DNA of 36,274 nucleotides from DASRDR01 sp044867785 (GTDB lineage: Bacteria > Methylomirabilota > Methylomirabilia > Rokubacteriales > DASRDR01). Location: contig JBIOVM010000066.1 in NCBI GenBank assembly GCA_044867785.1, positions 1 through 36,274 of the forward strand. Reading direction: 5' to 3'. Positions 23,103-32,700 of the stretch are shown here, piece after piece. The position numbers and the translations under genes were made by a program. The first letter of the stretch is position 1. Each line of letters begins with the position of its first letter. Under the pieces are notes generated by a model, which was not told the DNA's origin, did no database searches, and saw only the letters and a list, made by a program, of their open reading frames with translations.

Positions 23103-24560
23103 ATGACGTACGTCAACTGGGCGGGCTTCGACCACGCGCTCCGCGCCCGCCGGCGGGCCATCCTGGAGCGCTTCGCCGCCTGCCTCCGGGTCGACACCGT
23201 GAGCCAGCGCCCGGACCGTGTCCGGGCCGGCGCGGAGTGGCTGGCCCGGGAGATGGAGCGCCGCGGGCTCCAGGCGCGCGTCCTCGAGACGGGCGGGAAC
23301 CCCGTGGTGTTCGGGGAGCGACGGGTTCCAGGGGCAACACGGACGCTCCTGGTCTATTGCCACTTCGACACGAAGCCCGCGCCGCCGGCGGGATGGCTGC
23401 AGCCTTCGCCTTTCGAGCCGGTCCTCCGCCCGGGCCTGGCGGAGGAAGGCGCGCCGATCGTCGCCGCCGACGCGGTGTCGGACCACGCGCTGCCGGCCCA
23501 CCGGCTCTACGCGCGCGGCGCGTCCGACGACAAGGGGCCCATCTGGGCGCATCTCGAAGCCCTGGACCTGATGGACGCGCTCGGCGTGCGGCCGCGGGTC
23601 CACTTGAAGCTCGTGCTGGAGGGCGAGGAGGAGATCGGGAGCCCCGGATTCGGCGGTTTCGTCGAGTCGCATCGGGATCTCCTGGCCGCGGACCTCGCCC
23701 TCGTGACCGACGGGCCGAAGGACGCCAGCGAGCGGCCGACGGTCGTCTTCGGCGCCCGCGGGATCCTGGCGCTCACGCTCGAGCTCGAGGCCGCCCGCCG
23801 CGACGTCCACTCGGGGAACTTCAGCGTGCCGAACCCGGCGTGGATCCTCACCGGACTGCTCGCTTCGATGGCGGCGCCGGATGGGACGCCGCTCATCGAG
23901 GGCCTGGCCGCCGACGCGACCCCGCCCACCGCGGCCGAGCGCGACCTCCTCGCGCGGATCCCGCTGGACCGGCCCGCGCTCGAGCGGGAGCTCGGCGTGC
24001 CGCTCCCCGGGGACTACCTGGAGCGCCTGATGTTTCGCCCGACGCTGACCATCCGGGGTCTCAGAGCGGGCGCCGTGGGGGAGGAGGGCAACACCATCAT
24101 CCCGCACCGCGCCACGGTCGCGCTCGATCTGCGCCTGGTGAAGAACCAGCGGGCGGACACCGTCTACCGCCGGGTCGTCGACCACGTCCGAGCCCAGGGC
24201 TTCGAGGTCATCGAGTCGGCGGACGCGCCGCTGCCGGACGCGCTGCGGGGGCGGGCGGTCCGGATCGTCGAGCGGCACGGCTACGATCCCGCGAAGACGC
24301 CGACCGACCTCGCCATCTCGCGTCAAGTCGTGGAGATCGTCGAGCGGGCCCACGACGGCCAGCCGGCGGTCGTGGTGCCGACGGCGGGCGGCAGCGTGCC
24401 GCTCTGGGCCTTCACGGACCTCCTGGGGCTACCGACGATCGTGGTGCCCTACGCGAACGCCGACAACCGGCAGCACAGCCCCAACGAGCACCTCCGGCTG
24501 GACCATCTCTACCAGGGTGTGCGCACCACCGCCCGGCTCTTGGTGGAGCTCGGCGCCTAG
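23103..24560 (+). CDS. M20-family metallopeptidase (dipeptidase-like)
   Basis: A 485-residue di-zinc amidohydrolase. Ligands and catalytic residues are visible in order: YCHFDTKP (His87, Asp89), GASDDKGP (bridging Asp142), LEGEEEIGS (catalytic Glu176 and Glu177), DGP near 208, and the C-terminal NRQHSPNEHL His. The lid domain lies between. This is the arrangement of the CNDP dipeptidase group, which hydrolyses dipeptides or related amides. No signal peptide, so cytosolic. It follows the methyltransferase gene by 30 bp, but no metabolic link is evident. It converges with the giant Calx-beta gene, leaving 35 bp. Confidence 0.93.
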   Translation: MTYVNWAGFDHALRARRRAILERFAACLRVDTVSQRPDRVRAGAEWLAREMERRGLQARVLETGGNPVVFGERRVPGATRTLLVYCHFDTKPAPPAGWLQPSPFEPVLRPGLAEEGAPIVAADAVSDHALPAHRLYARGASDDKGPIWAHLEALDLMDALGVRPRVHLKLVLEGEEEIGSPGFGGFVESHRDLLAADLALVTDGPKDASERPTVVFGARGILALTLELEAARRDVHSGNFSVPNPAWILTGLLASMAAPDGTPLIEGLAADATPPTAAERDLLARIPLDRPALERELGVPLPGDYLERLMFRPTLTIRGLRAGAVGEEGNTIIPHRATVALDLRLVKNQRADTVYRRVVDHVRAQGFEVIESADAPLPDALRGRAVRIVERHGYDPAKTPTDLAISRQVVEIVERAHDGQPAVVVPTAGGSVPLWAFTDLLGLPTIVVPYANADNRQHSPNEHLRLDHLYQGVRTTARLLVELGA

Positions 24561-24595
24561 CGGGAGCGGCCGGCGCGCCGCCCGAACGCGAGGGC

Positions 24596-27500
24596 TCAGT
24601 CGGCGTCGAGGATCCAGAGGGTGGTCGTGGTCTGGACGCCGAGGGCGCCGCCCCCGCCCGCGCCGCTGAGCAGCAGCGTGATCGTCCGGGGGCCCTGGGC
24701 GTCGGCACGATACGACACCGGAATCGTGAGCGTCCGGCTCGTCTCGTTGAGGGCGAACGTCAGCGTCCCGCCGGTCGGTCCCGTGTAATCGACGCCGAGG
24801 TCGGCCGTGCCGCCGTCGACGTCGATGACCCAGTCGACGGTGACCGCGCTCGCGCTCCCCCCGGTCCGGGTCACCAGGACCGTGACCTCGCCCTGGGCCT
24901 CGCTCGCGCTGGTCGCGGCCGCGGCGAACTGGAGCGTCCCGGCGACGTCGTTCTCGGTGATCGTGACCGTGGCGGTGTTCGGGCTGCCGAGCGTGGCACC
25001 GGCGGGGTTCTTCAGAACGAGCGCGATGGTCTCGGTCCCGTCGGCCTGACTGTCCGGACAGAGCGTGATCGGGACCGACTTGCCGGTCTCCCCCGGTAGG
25101 AATCGGACGAGGGCGCTGACGGCGGTGTAGTCGCCGCCGGCCGGGCAGCCTCCCGACTCGGCGGTGCCGGCGGCCGTCGACTCGAGCGTCACGTCCACCT
25201 GGGTGCTCGTCGGCCCCTGGCGCTGGACCATCACGCTCGCGCCCGTGCTGCTCTCGCCCACCGTGTAGGCGGCGGTCGAGAAGCGCACGGTCGGCTCGTT
25301 GTCGTTGATCGTCAGGGTGGCCGAGGCCGGTGCTCCGAGCGTCGCGCCTCCCGTCGGCGTGCCGAGCTGAGCGAGGACGGTCTTCGGCGCGTTCGCAAGG
25401 AGGTTCTCCAGGACCGTGATCTGGAAGCTGGCGCTCGTCTGGCCGGCGGCGAAGCTCAAGACCCCCGACTGGGGCCCGGCGTAGTCGGTCCCGTGCGCGC
25501 CGGTGCCGTTGGCCACCGTCCAGCCGACGGTGACGGCGCCGGCCCCGTTCGGCGGCCGCGTCACCGTCAGGGTCGCGGTGCCCGCGCCCTCGCTGACGCC
25601 GTAGGTCGCGCTGCTGAACCGCAGGGCGCCGCCCTCGTCGTTTTCCTGGATCTCGAGGGCCGCGGAGCTCTGCGCGCCCAGCTGGGCGGGAGCGGTCACG
25701 CCCGTGAGGCGGAGCGTCAGCGTCTCCCCTCCCTCCTCGACGTTGTCGCCGCAGAGCGCGACCGTGAACGTCTTGCTACTCTCGCCGGGATTGAAGGTGA
25801 GGGAGCCGTTCGCGATCGGCCGGTAGTCGGCGCCCGCGGAGCAGGAGCCCGGCGTCATCGCCGGGGTCGCGCTGTCGCCCGCGACGCCGGTGGCGTAGCT
25901 CACGGTGACCGGCTTGGTCTTCCCGCCGGACCGGTTGACCGTGATCGTGGCGGAGCCGCTGCCCTCGCCGACGGTGAAGGTCGCCCCGGCGAACGCGACC
26001 GTGCCCTCGTCGTCGACCAGCGTGACGATCGTCGGGTTCGGCGTGCCGAGGGCGAGCCCGCCGCCCACGGGCTCCTTCAAGGTCACGGTGAGCGTGGAGT
26101 CGCCGTCCCACACGCCGTCCGGGTTGAGTGGGATGGTCAGCGTCTGGCTCGACTTCCCCGCGGGGATGATCACCGTTCCGGCGAGCGCCCCGTTGACCGC
26201 CGCCGTGTCGCCCGTGATCTGGTAGGCGACCGAGCCCGGCGTGCTCGTCGAGCCCGTCCGGGTCACCGTCAGGCCGACCGACGCGTCCTCGGCGGCCGTC
26301 GCGGTCCCGCTGTTGAACTGGGCGGTCCCGGTGCGGTCGTTGTCGACGATCGTGACGGTGGCGACCGTGGGCTCGACCGCGGTCGCACCGCCTTGGGCGT
26401 TCTGAAGGGTGACGGTGAAGGTCTCGTTCGGCTCGACCAGGGCATCGTTCACCAGCGGGATCGTGAGCGTCCGGCTACCCACGTTCTCCGGGAACGTGAG
26501 CGTGCCGGTGAGGCTGCCGCTCGGGGCCGGGCCGGTGAAGTCGGCCCCCCCGGCCGGCGGCGCGGTCGCGCTCCCGCCCGCGAGGACGTAGTCGACCGTC
26601 ACGTTCGCCGCGCTTCCGCCCGAGCGAACGGCGGTGAGCACGATTTGACCGGCTCCTTCGTTCGTCGAGTACGTCCCAGCGCTCCACCTGACGGCGCCGC
26701 CCTCGTCGTTCTCCTGGATCGTCAGGGTCGCGGCGCCGGGGACGCCGAGCAGCGCGGGCGGACCGGCGCCGGTGAGACGAAGCGTCAGGACCTCCGGGCC
26801 CTCCTCGATGGCGTCCCCGCAAAGCGGCACGCTGAACGTCTTCTGGGTCTCGCCGGGGTTGAAGGTGAGGGTTCCGGCGGTGATCGGGCGGTAATCGGCC
26901 CCCGGAGCACAGGCCGCTCCCGTCGGCGCCGGAGCCGCCGTGTCGCTCGCGTGTCCCGTGGCGTAGCTCACCGTGAATCCCGAGGCGGTCGGTCCCGTCC
27001 GCACCACGGTGATGCTGGCGCTTCCGCTTCCCTCGCTCACCGTGTAGCTGGCCTGACCGAACCGCACGCCCACCTCGTCGTCGGTGATCGTGAGCGTCGC
27101 CGTCTTCTGAGAGCCGAGGGCGGCCCCGCCGCCGGGGCTGCTCAGCGTCACCACGACCGCCCGCGAGCCTTCGGCGTCCGGCGAGTTCAGCAGGTTGAGC
27201 GCAATGGTCTGGCTCGTCACGTTGGCCCCGAAGAGCAGCGTGCCGCTCGTCGGCCCGGCCAGGGACGCCGAGCCGCCGGTGACCGCCCAGCCCACGGACA
27301 CCCCTCCGGCCTTCTGGGTCCGGATGACCGTCAGGAGCGCCTGGCCTCCCGCCACCGCTTCGCTGACGGTGGCGGTGGTGGGGTTGAACTGGATCGTGCC
27401 CCCGCTGTCGTTGTCGGTGATCGTCAGGTCGGCGACCGTCGGCGTTCCCAGGCTGGCGAACGCGGCGGGCTCGGGCGCCGAGAGCTGGAACCGGATCGTC

Positions 27501-30376
27501 CGGGGCCCGTCGGCCAGCGTATCGCCCTGGCGGAGCAGGGTGACCGGGATGGCCCGGCTCATGTCGCTGGGGCCGAACGTGAGCGTGCCGCCGAGCCCGG
27601 TGGGCGTGGTGAAGTCGGCGCCGTGTACGGCCGTCGTTCCCTCGGGGAGGACGGCCCACTGGACCGTGGCTTGGGCCGAGCCGTTCGACCGGGCGACGGT
27701 GATCTGGGTGCTCGCGCTCCCTTCGCTCACGCTGTAGGCGGACTGGCTGAACCTGAAGGCCCCGGGATTGTCATGGTTCATGACGGTGAGCACGGCGGTG
27801 GGTCGGGCGCCGAGGATTCCGCCGGCGCCCGGGTTGTGCAGGGACAGCAGGATGGTCTCCGGGCCCTCGGCGCGCGTGTCGTTGACGATGGGAATCGTGA
27901 AGGCCTTGGTCGCCTGCCCGGGGGCGAAGGTCAGCGTGCCCGTCAGCACGCCGCCCGGCCCGGCGAAGTCGGCCTCGGCGGCGGGCGGCGCGGTCGCGGT
28001 CCCGGCGACGATGGCGTAGTCGACCGTGGCCGTGCCGGCGGTCGTCAGCAGACGCTGCACCGTGATGGTGGCGCTGCCGCTGTCCTCGTTCACCGTGTAG
28101 GTCGCTGCGTTGAACTCGAAGACCGGGCGGGTATTCAGGGTCACCGTGACCGCCCGATCGCCGTCCATGACGACGACGCAGTCGCCGGTGCCCCCGCAGG
28201 CGCCGCTCCAGCCGGCGAGCCAGGAGCTCTCGGACACCGTGACCGTGAGCGTGACCGTCTCGCCGGGGTCGTACTCGACGCTGCACACCGTTCCGCAATC
28301 GAGGCCGCCTGGCCCGTGCACTGTCCCGGCGCCGGCCCCCGACCGCGTCACCGTGAGGCGCGGCCGCACCCGGGCGATCCGGTGGACGGTTCCGCCGACG
28401 TGAGCGACGTAGACCTCCCCGGCCGCGTCCTCGCCGAACGTGCTGATGCTGAGGCCGGTCGAGAGGAGCTCCGTTCGGCTCCAGGCGCCGTTCGACGCCT
28501 GAAGGCCCATCCAGATCTTCTTCGAGCAGTAGTCGCCGAAGAGGTACGCGCCGTGAAGGGTCGGAAAGCGCGAGCCGCGGTAGCGGTAGCCGCCCGTGAC
28601 CGAGCAGCCCTCGCCGTGCCCGTACTCGAGGATGGGGAGGAGCAGGCTGCCGGTCTGACAGCCGGAGCCGGGGCTGTAGCAGGCGGTGCCCTCCATCCGT
28701 GGCCAGCCGTAGTTCGCGCCGCCCTCGGCGCCGGCGGGCTGGAGATTCACCTCCTCGCGGTTCCCTTGTCCGACGTCGGCGATGAAGAGGTCGCCCGTCA
28801 GGCGATCGAACGAGATGCGCCAGGGGTTGCGCAGGCCCCAGGCCCAGATCTCGGGCTGCGCGCCGGCCGTGCCGACGAACGGGTTGGTCGAGGGGACGGT
28901 GTAGGGAGGAGGCGGCACTCCGGAGGGGTCTGAGACGTCTGGCGCCAGGCGCAGGACCTTGCCCAGGAGCGTCCCGAGGTTCTGGCCGCTCTGGAGGGGG
29001 TCCCCGGACCCCCCGCCGTCGCCCACGGCCGCGTAGAGGTGGCCGTCGGGGCCGAAGGTCAGCCCGCCGCCGTTGTGGTTGCCGTACGTCGAGTGCTCGA
29101 TGGTCAGGAGGATGCGCTCGGTGTCGGCATCGGCGCTGTTGGAGGCGGCGGTCGGAGCGCGGAAGCGCGCGATGACGAGGTCGCCGTCGTCCTTGCGCGT
29201 GTAGTAGACGAAGAAGTAGCGATTCGTCGCGTAGTCCGGGTGGAACGCGAGGCCCAAGAGCCCGCGTTCTCCACAGCACAGGACCCGGTCCCGGATGTCC
29301 AGGAACGTGCCCCGCGGGGTGAGCGGGCCGTCCTCGGTCACGTCATAGACGAGGATGCGTCCGTTCGCGTCCACGACGAAGAGCCGCCCGTCGCCCGCGT
29401 TCGCGATGGCCACCGTCCGGCCCGCCCCCGTGACGACCTCCTGCAGCATGGCGCGCCGGACGCTGTCCAGCGGGGCCCCGTCGCCGGACCACTCGGGCCC
29501 CGCGGGATCGCCGCCCACCATGCGGGTGCCGTGGCTCGCGCCCCCCGAGCCGTCCCCGACGACATCCCCCGCGCCCTCGTCCAGGTGGTAGAGGGCCGCC
29601 GTGTGGCCGTCGGTGACGAACGCGCTCAGGGGTCGAGTGAATCCACCCCCCGTGTATCGCAGGATCGTGGAGAGCCTGACCTCGTCGATCCAGCCGCGAT
29701 AGGACGGGTACTCCGAGCCGGCGTCGTGCTTCTCGGCGCCGATGACGAGGAACGGGTCGGAATTCGGGTACGAAGTGGAGCGCTGGTCCCGGTAGCTGAC
29801 GTTTCCGAGGCTGCCCAGCGCTTCGGCGTCCAGGACGCCGTCCACGTAGATTCGGAGCCGACCGTTCGACGCCTGGCGCGTGACCGCCACGTGGTGCCAG
29901 GCGCCGTCCGTCACGTCGGTGACTCCGCATATCGTGATGCCGCTGCCGCCCGCCGCGACGCCGAAGGCGACGCGCCCGCCCTTCAACGACACGCCGTAGT
30001 CCCCGAGGTCGCCAGGGCCGTAGACGTCGCGGTCGAAGACGATGTTGCCCGTGATCCAGCCGTCGTTCGCGCCGCAGCCGTCGTCGTTCGCCGGGTTCTC
30101 TCCCGGGAGCGCGCGCATCCACCACTCGAGGGTGAAGTCGGTCGCTCCGACGTCGACGCGCTTGGTCGTGCCAGGGGCGTCGAGCGGGATCTTGACTCGA
30201 TCGATGTCGTCCACGCCGTTGCCGAAGAAGCGGAGGGACGTGCCGAGAGCCGTCCCCGACGGCAGGAAGACCGTCCAGAGGGCGAGCAGCAGCGCCGCCG
30301 CGCCGGGCCCGAGCCGGGTCGCCTTGCCGAGCGTCCCGGTCCCGAAGCGCCGGGCCGACCTGACGGACATGCTCAC
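24596..30376 (-). CDS. Giant secreted protein: LamG, sugar-dehydrogenase propeller, ten Calx-beta repeats
   Basis: A 1926-residue exported protein. Residues 1-45 form a signal peptide (hydrophobic AAALLLALWTVFLPSG). About 46-300 is a LamG/concanavalin domain (FTLEWWMRALPG, DGAWHHVAVTRQ, GRLRIYVDG). About 310-665 is a PQQ glucose/sorbosone dehydrogenase-type propeller (ERGLLGLAFHPDY, NHNGGGLTFGPDGHLY, WGLRNPWRISFD, GGANYGWP). About 670-748 is a bacterial beta repeat (GWSGACGGTGDC). From ~753 to the end are ten Calx-beta repeats of 109-125 residues, each with a xVxEGSGSAxITVxR start and an ITDND-like Ca2+ end. No anchor follows. It may bind and oxidise extracellular glycans. GTG 30376 has GGAAG five bases upstream; ATG 30370 is an alternative. 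Confidence 0.92.
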   Translation of the reverse strand: MSMSVRSARRFGTGTLGKATRLGPGAAALLLALWTVFLPSGTALGTSLRFFGNGVDDIDRVKIPLDAPGTTKRVDVGATDFTLEWWMRALPGENPANDDGCGANDGWITGNIVFDRDVYGPGDLGDYGVSLKGGRVAFGVAAGGSGITICGVTDVTDGAWHHVAVTRQASNGRLRIYVDGVLDAEALGSLGNVSYRDQRSTSYPNSDPFLVIGAEKHDAGSEYPSYRGWIDEVRLSTILRYTGGGFTRPLSAFVTDGHTAALYHLDEGAGDVVGDGSGGASHGTRMVGGDPAGPEWSGDGAPLDSVRRAMLQEVVTGAGRTVAIANAGDGRLFVVDANGRILVYDVTEDGPLTPRGTFLDIRDRVLCCGERGLLGLAFHPDYATNRYFFVYYTRKDDGDLVIARFRAPTAASNSADADTERILLTIEHSTYGNHNGGGLTFGPDGHLYAAVGDGGGSGDPLQSGQNLGTLLGKVLRLAPDVSDPSGVPPPPYTVPSTNPFVGTAGAQPEIWAWGLRNPWRISFDRLTGDLFIADVGQGNREEVNLQPAGAEGGANYGWPRMEGTACYSPGSGCQTGSLLLPILEYGHGEGCSVTGGYRYRGSRFPTLHGAYLFGDYCSKKIWMGLQASNGAWSRTELLSTGLSISTFGEDAAGEVYVAHVGGTVHRIARVRPRLTVTRSGAGAGTVHGPGGLDCGTVCSVEYDPGETVTLTVTVSESSWLAGWSGACGGTGDCVVVMDGDRAVTVTLNTRPVFEFNAATYTVNEDSGSATITVQRLLTTAGTATVDYAIVAGTATAPPAAEADFAGPGGVLTGTLTFAPGQATKAFTIPIVNDTRAEGPETILLSLHNPGAGGILGARPTAVLTVMNHDNPGAFRFSQSAYSVSEGSASTQITVARSNGSAQATVQWAVLPEGTTAVHGADFTTPTGLGGTLTFGPSDMSRAIPVTLLRQGDTLADGPRTIRFQLSAPEPAAFASLGTPTVADLTITDNDSGGTIQFNPTTATVSEAVAGGQALLTVIRTQKAGGVSVGWAVTGGSASLAGPTSGTLLFGANVTSQTIALNLLNSPDAEGSRAVVVTLSSPGGGAALGSQKTATLTITDDEVGVRFGQASYTVSEGSGSASITVVRTGPTASGFTVSYATGHASDTAAPAPTGAACAPGADYRPITAGTLTFNPGETQKTFSVPLCGDAIEEGPEVLTLRLTGAGPPALLGVPGAATLTIQENDEGGAVRWSAGTYSTNEGAGQIVLTAVRSGGSAANVTVDYVLAGGSATAPPAGGADFTGPAPSGSLTGTLTFPENVGSRTLTIPLVNDALVEPNETFTVTLQNAQGGATAVEPTVATVTIVDNDRTGTAQFNSGTATAAEDASVGLTVTRTGSTSTPGSVAYQITGDTAAVNGALAGTVIIPAGKSSQTLTIPLNPDGVWDGDSTLTVTLKEPVGGGLALGTPNPTIVTLVDDEGTVAFAGATFTVGEGSGSATITVNRSGGKTKPVTVSYATGVAGDSATPAMTPGSCSAGADYRPIANGSLTFNPGESSKTFTVALCGDNVEEGGETLTLRLTGVTAPAQLGAQSSAALEIQENDEGGALRFSSATYGVSEGAGTATLTVTRPPNGAGAVTVGWTVANGTGAHGTDYAGPQSGVLSFAAGQTSASFQITVLENLLANAPKTVLAQLGTPTGGATLGAPASATLTINDNEPTVRFSTAAYTVGESSTGASVMVQRQGPTSTQVDVTLESTAAGTAESGGCPAGGDYTAVSALVRFLPGETGKSVPITLCPDSQADGTETIALVLKNPAGATLGSPNTATVTITENDVAGTLQFAAAATSASEAQGEVTVLVTRTGGSASAVTVDWVIDVDGGTADLGVDYTGPTGGTLTFALNETSRTLTIPVSYRADAQGPRTITLLLSGAGGGGALGVQTTTTLWILDAD
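24962..28123 (-). repeat. Tandem Calx-beta coding repeats
   Basis: About ten divergent coding repeats of roughly 330-375 bp make up the 3' half of the giant gene (the last copy extends to its stop at 24596). Copies four and seven are the most alike and share an extra Cys-containing insertion, which suggests that a block of three repeats was duplicated. Boundaries are approximate. Confidence 0.7.
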
Positions 30377-30548
30377 GACGGCTTCCGGATGGCCGGAATT
30401 GTCAGGGCCGACAGGGCAGACGCGGAGGAGTCGTCTCGATCCATCTCACCACTGAGCCCCGAAAACTGAGGCGGGCCGCTGAGTTACCACCAACGGGCAC
30501 ACGAGGGCCCGGGGGGCAGGCGTGGGCCGCCGGCGGGCGTGCGCCATG

Positions 30549-30571
30549 GGCGCCTGCTCAGTGCAGGCGCC
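30549..30571 (-). terminator. Perfect 9-bp hairpin after the FAH gene
   Basis: GGCGCCTGC (30549-30557) and GCAGGCGCC (30563-30571) form a perfect stem with a TCAGT loop, 43 bp beyond the end of the FAH gene on the minus strand. There is no T-tract. The 237-bp gap 30377-30613 holds otherwise nothing I can name. Confidence 0.45.
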
Positions 30572-30613
30572 GTGCCAGGGTGGGGAAGGGCCGGATCCGC
30601 CTCGGCGCCAGGT

Positions 30614-31540
30614 TCAGGCGTCGACGACGGGATTGTCCAGGGTCCCGAGCCCGGTGATCTCCATGCGCACGCGGTCGCCCCCCTTCAGGAGCACCTGGGG
30701 CTTCCGCGTGAACCCGACCCCGGCCGGGGTCCCGGTGATCACGAGGTCGCCGGGCAGGAGGGTCATCTTGGCCGACAGGAACGCGACGAGATAGTTGATG
30801 TTGTAGATGAGGTTCTTCGAGTTGCCGTCCTGGAGCTTGGTCCCGTTGACCCACGTGCGGAGATCGAGGACATGGGGGTCGGGCAGCTCCGCGCGGTCGG
30901 CGATCCACGGGCCCATGGGGGCGAAGCTGTCGCAGGCCTTGCCGGCCATCCACTGCGTCGTGACCATCTGGAAGTCGCGCGCGCTCACGTCGTTCACCAG
31001 CACGTAGCCCCAGATGTAGTCGAGGGCGCGGTCAGCGGGAACGTCGCGGGCTTCCTTCCCCATCACGAACCCGAGCTCGACCTCGTAGTCGAGCTTCTCG
31101 CAGCCGCGGGGCCGCACGATCGGCGCGCCCGCGTCCACGATCGAGTTGGGGAACTTGGCGAAGAGCGGGGGCTCCTTCGGGATGGGGTTCTTGGTCTCCT
31201 CGGCGTGGTCGATGTAGTTCAGCCCGATGCAGATGAACTTCTCGGGGTCATGGATGGGCGCGTGGAGGTGCGTCTCGGACAGCGGGTGAGTCATCCACTC
31301 GAGCCGGCCGGCCCGCGCCCGGTCCTCCATCGTGGCGAGCGCGTCCTCGGCGGCCGCGCCCGCGCGGAGGAAGTCGCGCGCGCTCGGCGGGAACAGCGCG
31401 TGCGCCAGCTCGCCGGCGCGGACGACGCCGCGGCCCGCGAGGTAGCGGTGGTACGTCTCGCCCAGACAGCGAACCCGGTCTCCGACGAGAGCGCCGAGGC
31501 GAGGGGACGAGCCGCGCACGGAGTATCGAACCAGCTTCAT
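30614..31540 (-). CDS. Fumarylacetoacetate hydrolase (FAH) family protein
   Basis: A 308-residue metal-dependent enzyme. The N-terminal ~75 residues are the small FAH lead domain (MKLVRYSVRGSSPRLGALVG). The catalytic domain begins FICIGLNYIDHAEET. It contains the metal-binding acidic set in KLDYEVELGFVMGK, and NDVSARDFQ, SFAPMGPWI and LLPGDLVITGTPAGVGFTR. These fit FAH-like hydrolases, isomerases and decarboxylases of aromatic or sugar-acid breakdown (acylpyruvase, 2-keto-3-deoxyarabinonate dehydratase and others). AGGAGAG precedes ATG 31540. It is divergent from the ketopantoate-reductase-like gene. Exact reaction unknown. Confidence 0.92.
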   Translation of the reverse strand: MKLVRYSVRGSSPRLGALVGDRVRCLGETYHRYLAGRGVVRAGELAHALFPPSARDFLRAGAAAEDALATMEDRARAGRLEWMTHPLSETHLHAPIHDPEKFICIGLNYIDHAEETKNPIPKEPPLFAKFPNSIVDAGAPIVRPRGCEKLDYEVELGFVMGKEARDVPADRALDYIWGYVLVNDVSARDFQMVTTQWMAGKACDSFAPMGPWIADRAELPDPHVLDLRTWVNGTKLQDGNSKNLIYNINYLVAFLSAKMTLLPGDLVITGTPAGVGFTRKPQVLLKGGDRVRMEITGLGTLDNPVVDA

Positions 31541-31605
31541 CGGACTCTCCTGGTCTCGGGTGACGGATCGGCCACGCTCGGCCTCTGCCGACGAGGCCTC
31601 GCCCG

Positions 31606-31611
31606 ATTATA
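31606..31611 (-). promoter_or_regulatory. Consensus -10 box for the FAH gene
   Basis: The minus strand reads TATAAT, the perfect -10 hexamer, 65 bp before ATG 31540. No good -35 is visible. The opposite-strand promoter for the next gene lies 32-60 bp away, so both may be controlled together. Confidence 0.5.
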
Positions 31612-31642
31612 TGCCGAGCCTCATGCCGAGCATCCCGTCGCG

Positions 31643-31671
31643 TTGACGCCCCCCGGGCCCTGTGGTAACTA
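31643..31671 (+). promoter_or_regulatory. Promoter of the ketopantoate-reductase-like gene, leaderless type
   Basis: TTGACG at 31643-31648, exactly 17 bp, TAACTA at 31666-31671. The ATG at 31678 comes six bases later and lacks a Shine-Dalgarno, so the transcript should begin at or next to the AUG. Confidence 0.55.
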
Positions 31672-31677
31672 GGGCCG

Positions 31678-32700
31678 ATGACCGTGACCGTCGTCGGCGC
31701 CGGCGCCATCGGTGGCGTGACGGGGGCCGCGCTGGCGCGCGCCGGGCACGACGCGCTCCTCGTGGACCAGGCGGCCGACCACGTCGCCGCCATGAATGCC
31801 GACGGGCTGACGGTCGCCACTCCGGACGGGGCCTGGACGGCTCCCGTCCGCGCCGTCACCCCCGACGCCATGCCGGACGCGCTCGATCTCGTCCTGCTGG
31901 CCGTCAAGGCCCAGCACACGGGGACCGCGCTGGACCTGATCGCCCCGCGGCTGGCCGCGCGCGGCACGGTGGTGTCCCTCCAGAACGGCCTCAACGAGCC
32001 CCTCATCGCAGCGCGGGTGGGGGCGCACCGCACCGTCGGCTGTCTCGTCAACTGGGCGGCGGACTGGGTGGCGCCCGGCCGCATCCAGCACGGCGGCGCG
32101 GGAACGTTCGCGATCGGGGAGCTGGACGGAGCGATCTCGCCGCGGGTCAAGGAGCTGGCCGATCTGCTCGCTGTGGTGACGCCGGTCCGGGTCACCGACA
32201 ACATCACCGGCTACAAGTGGGGAAAGCACGTCTACGCAGCCCTCCTGGTCGCCACCGCGCTGGTCGACGCCCACGTCTGGGAAGTCGTCGAGCGCTCGGC
32301 GGCGGTCCAGCGGACGCTGGTGGCGTTGGTGGCCGAAGGGATCGCGGTGGCGGAGGCCGAAGGAGTGCGGCTCGAGGCCTTCGACGAGTTCGATCCCGCG
32401 TGGTACCGGGCCGGGCGCGACGGGGATGAGGCGGCGGTCGGGCGCGCGATGGCCGCGATCGCCGCCTTCTACCGGGGCCACACCAAGACGAAGACCGGCA
32501 TCTGGCGCGACCTGGTGGTCCGGAAGCGGAAGACGGAGGTCGAGGCGCACCTCGGCGCGACGCTTGAGCGAGCGGAGCGCCACGGCCTCCGTGCTCCCTT
32601 GACCCGGCGGCTCCTCGAGCTGATCGGCGAGATCGAGGCCGGCCGCCGCCCGATGTCCTGGTCTAACCTCGACGACCTCTGCACCGGGGTCAGACCTTGA
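31678..32700 (+). CDS. Ketopantoate reductase (ApbA/PanE) family protein
   Basis: A 340-residue NADP-type reductase. It begins MTVTVVGAGAIGGVTGAALA, the ApbA Rossmann motif, followed by LVLLAVKAQHTGTAL, VVSLQNGLNEP and the catalytic Lys in GYKWGKHVYAALL. The C-terminal helical domain carries KTKTGIWRDLVVRKRKTEVE, matching the family's KPSxxxDxxxGRxTEID region. True PanE makes pantoate for CoA, but many paralogues in catabolic loci act on other 2-keto acids; the divergent FAH gene favours a catabolic role (inference). The last codons and the TGA at 32698 lie inside a REP-like palindrome. Confidence 0.9.
   Translation: MTVTVVGAGAIGGVTGAALARAGHDALLVDQAADHVAAMNADGLTVATPDGAWTAPVRAVTPDAMPDALDLVLLAVKAQHTGTALDLIAPRLAARGTVVSLQNGLNEPLIAARVGAHRTVGCLVNWAADWVAPGRIQHGGAGTFAIGELDGAISPRVKELADLLAVVTPVRVTDNITGYKWGKHVYAALLVATALVDAHVWEVVERSAAVQRTLVALVAEGIAVAEAEGVRLEAFDEFDPAWYRAGRDGDEAAVGRAMAAIAAFYRGHTKTKTGIWRDLVVRKRKTEVEAHLGATLERAERHGLRAPLTRRLLELIGEIEAGRRPMSWSNLDDLCTGVRP

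Noticed and set aside
24566..24581. GCGGC/GCCGC hairpin between the convergent M20 and Calx-beta genes
   Set aside because: A 5-bp G+C stem without T-tract is common by chance in DNA of this composition.
24596..28123. Repeats as a CRISPR or satellite array
   Set aside because: Units are long, divergent and in frame, and they translate to Calx-beta domains.
25493..28933. Long open frame on the plus strand (1146 codons) opposite the Calx-beta gene
   Set aside because: Shadow of the repeat-rich gene; the periodic DRD/GRG pattern is the complement of Thr/Val/Gly codons and matches no family.
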